Shown: piece by piece, positions 62,860-64,000 of the stretch
How positions within the stretch are numbered: the first letter of the stretch is position 1
Layout of the letters: each line of letters starts with the position of its first letter
DNA from: Natrialba hulunbeirensis JCM 10989
GTDB taxonomy: Archaea > Halobacteriota > Halobacteria > Halobacteriales > Natrialbaceae
Direction: 5' to 3'
NCBI RefSeq assembly: GCF_000337575.1
Contig: NZ_AOIM01000026.1
Span: 6,103-70,102, forward strand
DNA length: 64,000 nucleotides
Notes under the pieces: model-generated
What the model saw: only the letters and a program-made list of their open reading frames with translations
Told to the model about the DNA's origin: nothing
Database searches by the model: none
Made by a program: the position numbers and the translations under genes

Positions 62860-64000
62860 ATGGCTACCGATGTGCACACCCGCGTCGTCGATTTGCGACG
62901 AGCGTTCCATCGCCACCCCGAACCCGGCTGGCGCGAGTTCAGAACGACCGCCCGCGTCGTCTCCGAACTCGAGTCCCTCGGCGTCGACGAAATCGCAGTC
63001 GGCCGGGACGCGCTCGCCACCGAGGAACGAATGGCGGTTCCGCCCGAGGCGGAACTCGAGCCGTGGCTCGAGCGAGCGCGCGATGCGGGTGTGCGCGAGG
63101 ACGTACTCGAGAAGACTGCCGGCGGCTACACCGGTGCGATCGCGGTCCTCGAGCAAGGAGAGGGGCCGACGGTCGGGCTGCGCGTCGACCTCGACGCGAT
63201 TTCGATGACGGAGTCGTCGGCCAACGACCACCATCCGGCAGCGAAGGAATTTCGCTCGGAACACGAGGGATACATGCACGCCTGCGGGCACGACGCACAT
63301 ATTGCAATTGCGCTGGGCACGATTCAGGCGGTGAAAGCCAGCGACTTCAGCGGGACGCTCAAAGTGTTCTTCCAGCCCGCAGAGGAAATTTCGGGCGGCG
63401 GGAAGGCGATGGCCGAGAGCGGCTATCTCGACGACGTTGACTACCTGTTTGCGCCACACATCGGGCTGGATCACCCGACCGGTGAAATCGTCGCCGGCAT
63501 CGAGAAGCCGCTGGCGATGGCCCACCTGACGGCCACCTTCGAGGGAGCGAGCGCCCACGCCGGAAAGGCACCGAACGAGGGTGGGAACACGATGCAGGCC
63601 GCCGCAACGGCGATCCAGAACGCCTACGCGATCCCCCGCCACAGTGAGGGGATGACCAGAGTGAACGTCGGCTACATCGAGGGCGGAACGGCGAGCAACG
63701 TCATCGCGGAGGAGCTCACGATTGAAGCCGAAGTGCGCGGTGAGACCACCGGACTGATGGAGTACATGCGAACCGAACTCGAGCGCGTCCTCTACGCAGC
63801 GGCGGAGATGCACGACTGCGACGTGACCCCGCGCGTCATCAGCGAGTCGCCGCGGGCAGACAGCGATCCGGCGCTGCGAGACCTCGTCAGCGCCGTCGCA
63901 CGGCGAACACAGGGCGTCAACCAGGTGATCGGAACGACCGAGTTCGGCGTCAGCGAGGACGTCACCTACCTGATGGAACGCGTACAGGACGACGGCGGAC
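62860..64000 (+). CDS. M20-family amidohydrolase (AbgA-like), cut by window edge
   Basis: About 380 residues are visible before the window ends. HACGHDAH (140-147) supplies the metal-binding histidine and aspartate, FQPAEEISGGG the catalytic glutamates, and PHIGLDHPTGEIVAG with ASAHAGKAPNEG the dimerisation lid. It matches the M20D amidohydrolases (AbgA, p-aminobenzoyl-glutamate hydrolase-like, hippurate hydrolase). A long insert (about 58-88) before GGYTGAIAVLEQG is typical of the AbgA branch. It may cleave an N-acyl amino acid. The C-terminal catalytic end is not in the window. Confidence 0.88.
   Translation, partial: MATDVHTRVVDLRRAFHRHPEPGWREFRTTARVVSELESLGVDEIAVGRDALATEERMAVPPEAELEPWLERARDAGVREDVLEKTAGGYTGAIAVLEQGEGPTVGLRVDLDAISMTESSANDHHPAAKEFRSEHEGYMHACGHDAHIAIALGTIQAVKASDFSGTLKVFFQPAEEISGGGKAMAESGYLDDVDYLFAPHIGLDHPTGEIVAGIEKPLAMAHLTATFEGASAHAGKAPNEGGNTMQAAATAIQNAYAIPRHSEGMTRVNVGYIEGGTASNVIAEELTIEAEVRGETTGLMEYMRTELERVLYAAAEMHDCDVTPRVISESPRADSDPALRDLVSAVARRTQGVNQVIGTTEFGVSEDVTYLMERVQDDGG

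Noticed and set aside
1-64000. tRNA, rRNA, CRISPR or insertion-sequence elements
   Set aside because: No cloverleaf with TTC-arm and acceptor complementarity, no spaced direct repeats and no transposase were recognised by reading.

Overview
This window comes from a haloarchaeon (class Halobacteria). The DNA is GC-rich, nearly all the proteins are strongly acidic, many genes start about 25-30 bases after a TATA-like box with no leader, and the families are typical of the class: Bat-type HTH regulator, Tat lipoprotein substrate-binding protein, soluble Htr-like transducer. The genus cannot be fixed from sequence reading alone. No rRNA, tRNA, CRISPR array or transposase was recognised.

Region 1 (1-17.1 kb) is catabolic. 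It holds two glutamine-synthetase-family ligases, a polyamine-type ABC transporter (potDABC), two DAO-family FAD oxidases, a class I glutamine amidotransferase, two class III aminotransferases (one cut by the window edge) and an FMN/4Fe-4S/FAD oxidoreductase. Together with aldehyde dehydrogenases at 20.7 and 25 kb and a GABA-aminotransferase/RidA pair at 56-57.8 kb, this looks like a gamma-glutamylation (Puu-type) route for amines. A soluble transducer with an unusual C-terminal PAS domain lies among these genes.

Region 2 (17.1-26.5 kb) has an IclR regulator, a UGT-like glycosyltransferase, a small cupin and an aldehyde dehydrogenase, followed by a ROK kinase, a phosphohexomutase and a second aldehyde dehydrogenase. 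Four dyads of the form GTTTCAC-N5-GTGAAAC are candidate IclR operators; three lie in a 740-base gene-less stretch. A 26-codon leaderless ORF sits between the promoter and the glycosyltransferase.

Region 3 (26.5-33 kb) is a compact histidine-utilisation operon, hutU-hutG-hutI-hutH, with a divergent Bat-type regulator.

Region 4 (33.2-53 kb) is the standout. A tyrosine recombinase and a quinone oxidoreductase precede a 15.6-kb minus-strand operon encoding the baseplate and spike of a contractile injection system: LysM hub adaptor, gpD-like and gpV-like spike proteins, PAAR tip, gp25, two large baseplate proteins, and a gpI-like tail protein fused to a predicted beta-propeller. The operon begins with a 1,406-residue low-complexity protein and is preceded by a polytopic membrane protein. 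Sheath, tube, AAA+ ATPase, tape measure, capsid and packaging genes are all absent from the window, so this is a separated baseplate locus, and the membrane protein is a candidate anchor.

Region 5 (53.4-64 kb) is mixed metabolism: a short thioredoxin-reductase-like flavoprotein, zinc alcohol dehydrogenase, GAF protein, gabT-ridA, a FetAB-type transporter, an MFS transporter, an ethylbenzene-dehydrogenase-type haem-domain protein, a rubredoxin-like zinc-ribbon protein and an M20 amidohydrolase cut by the right edge.
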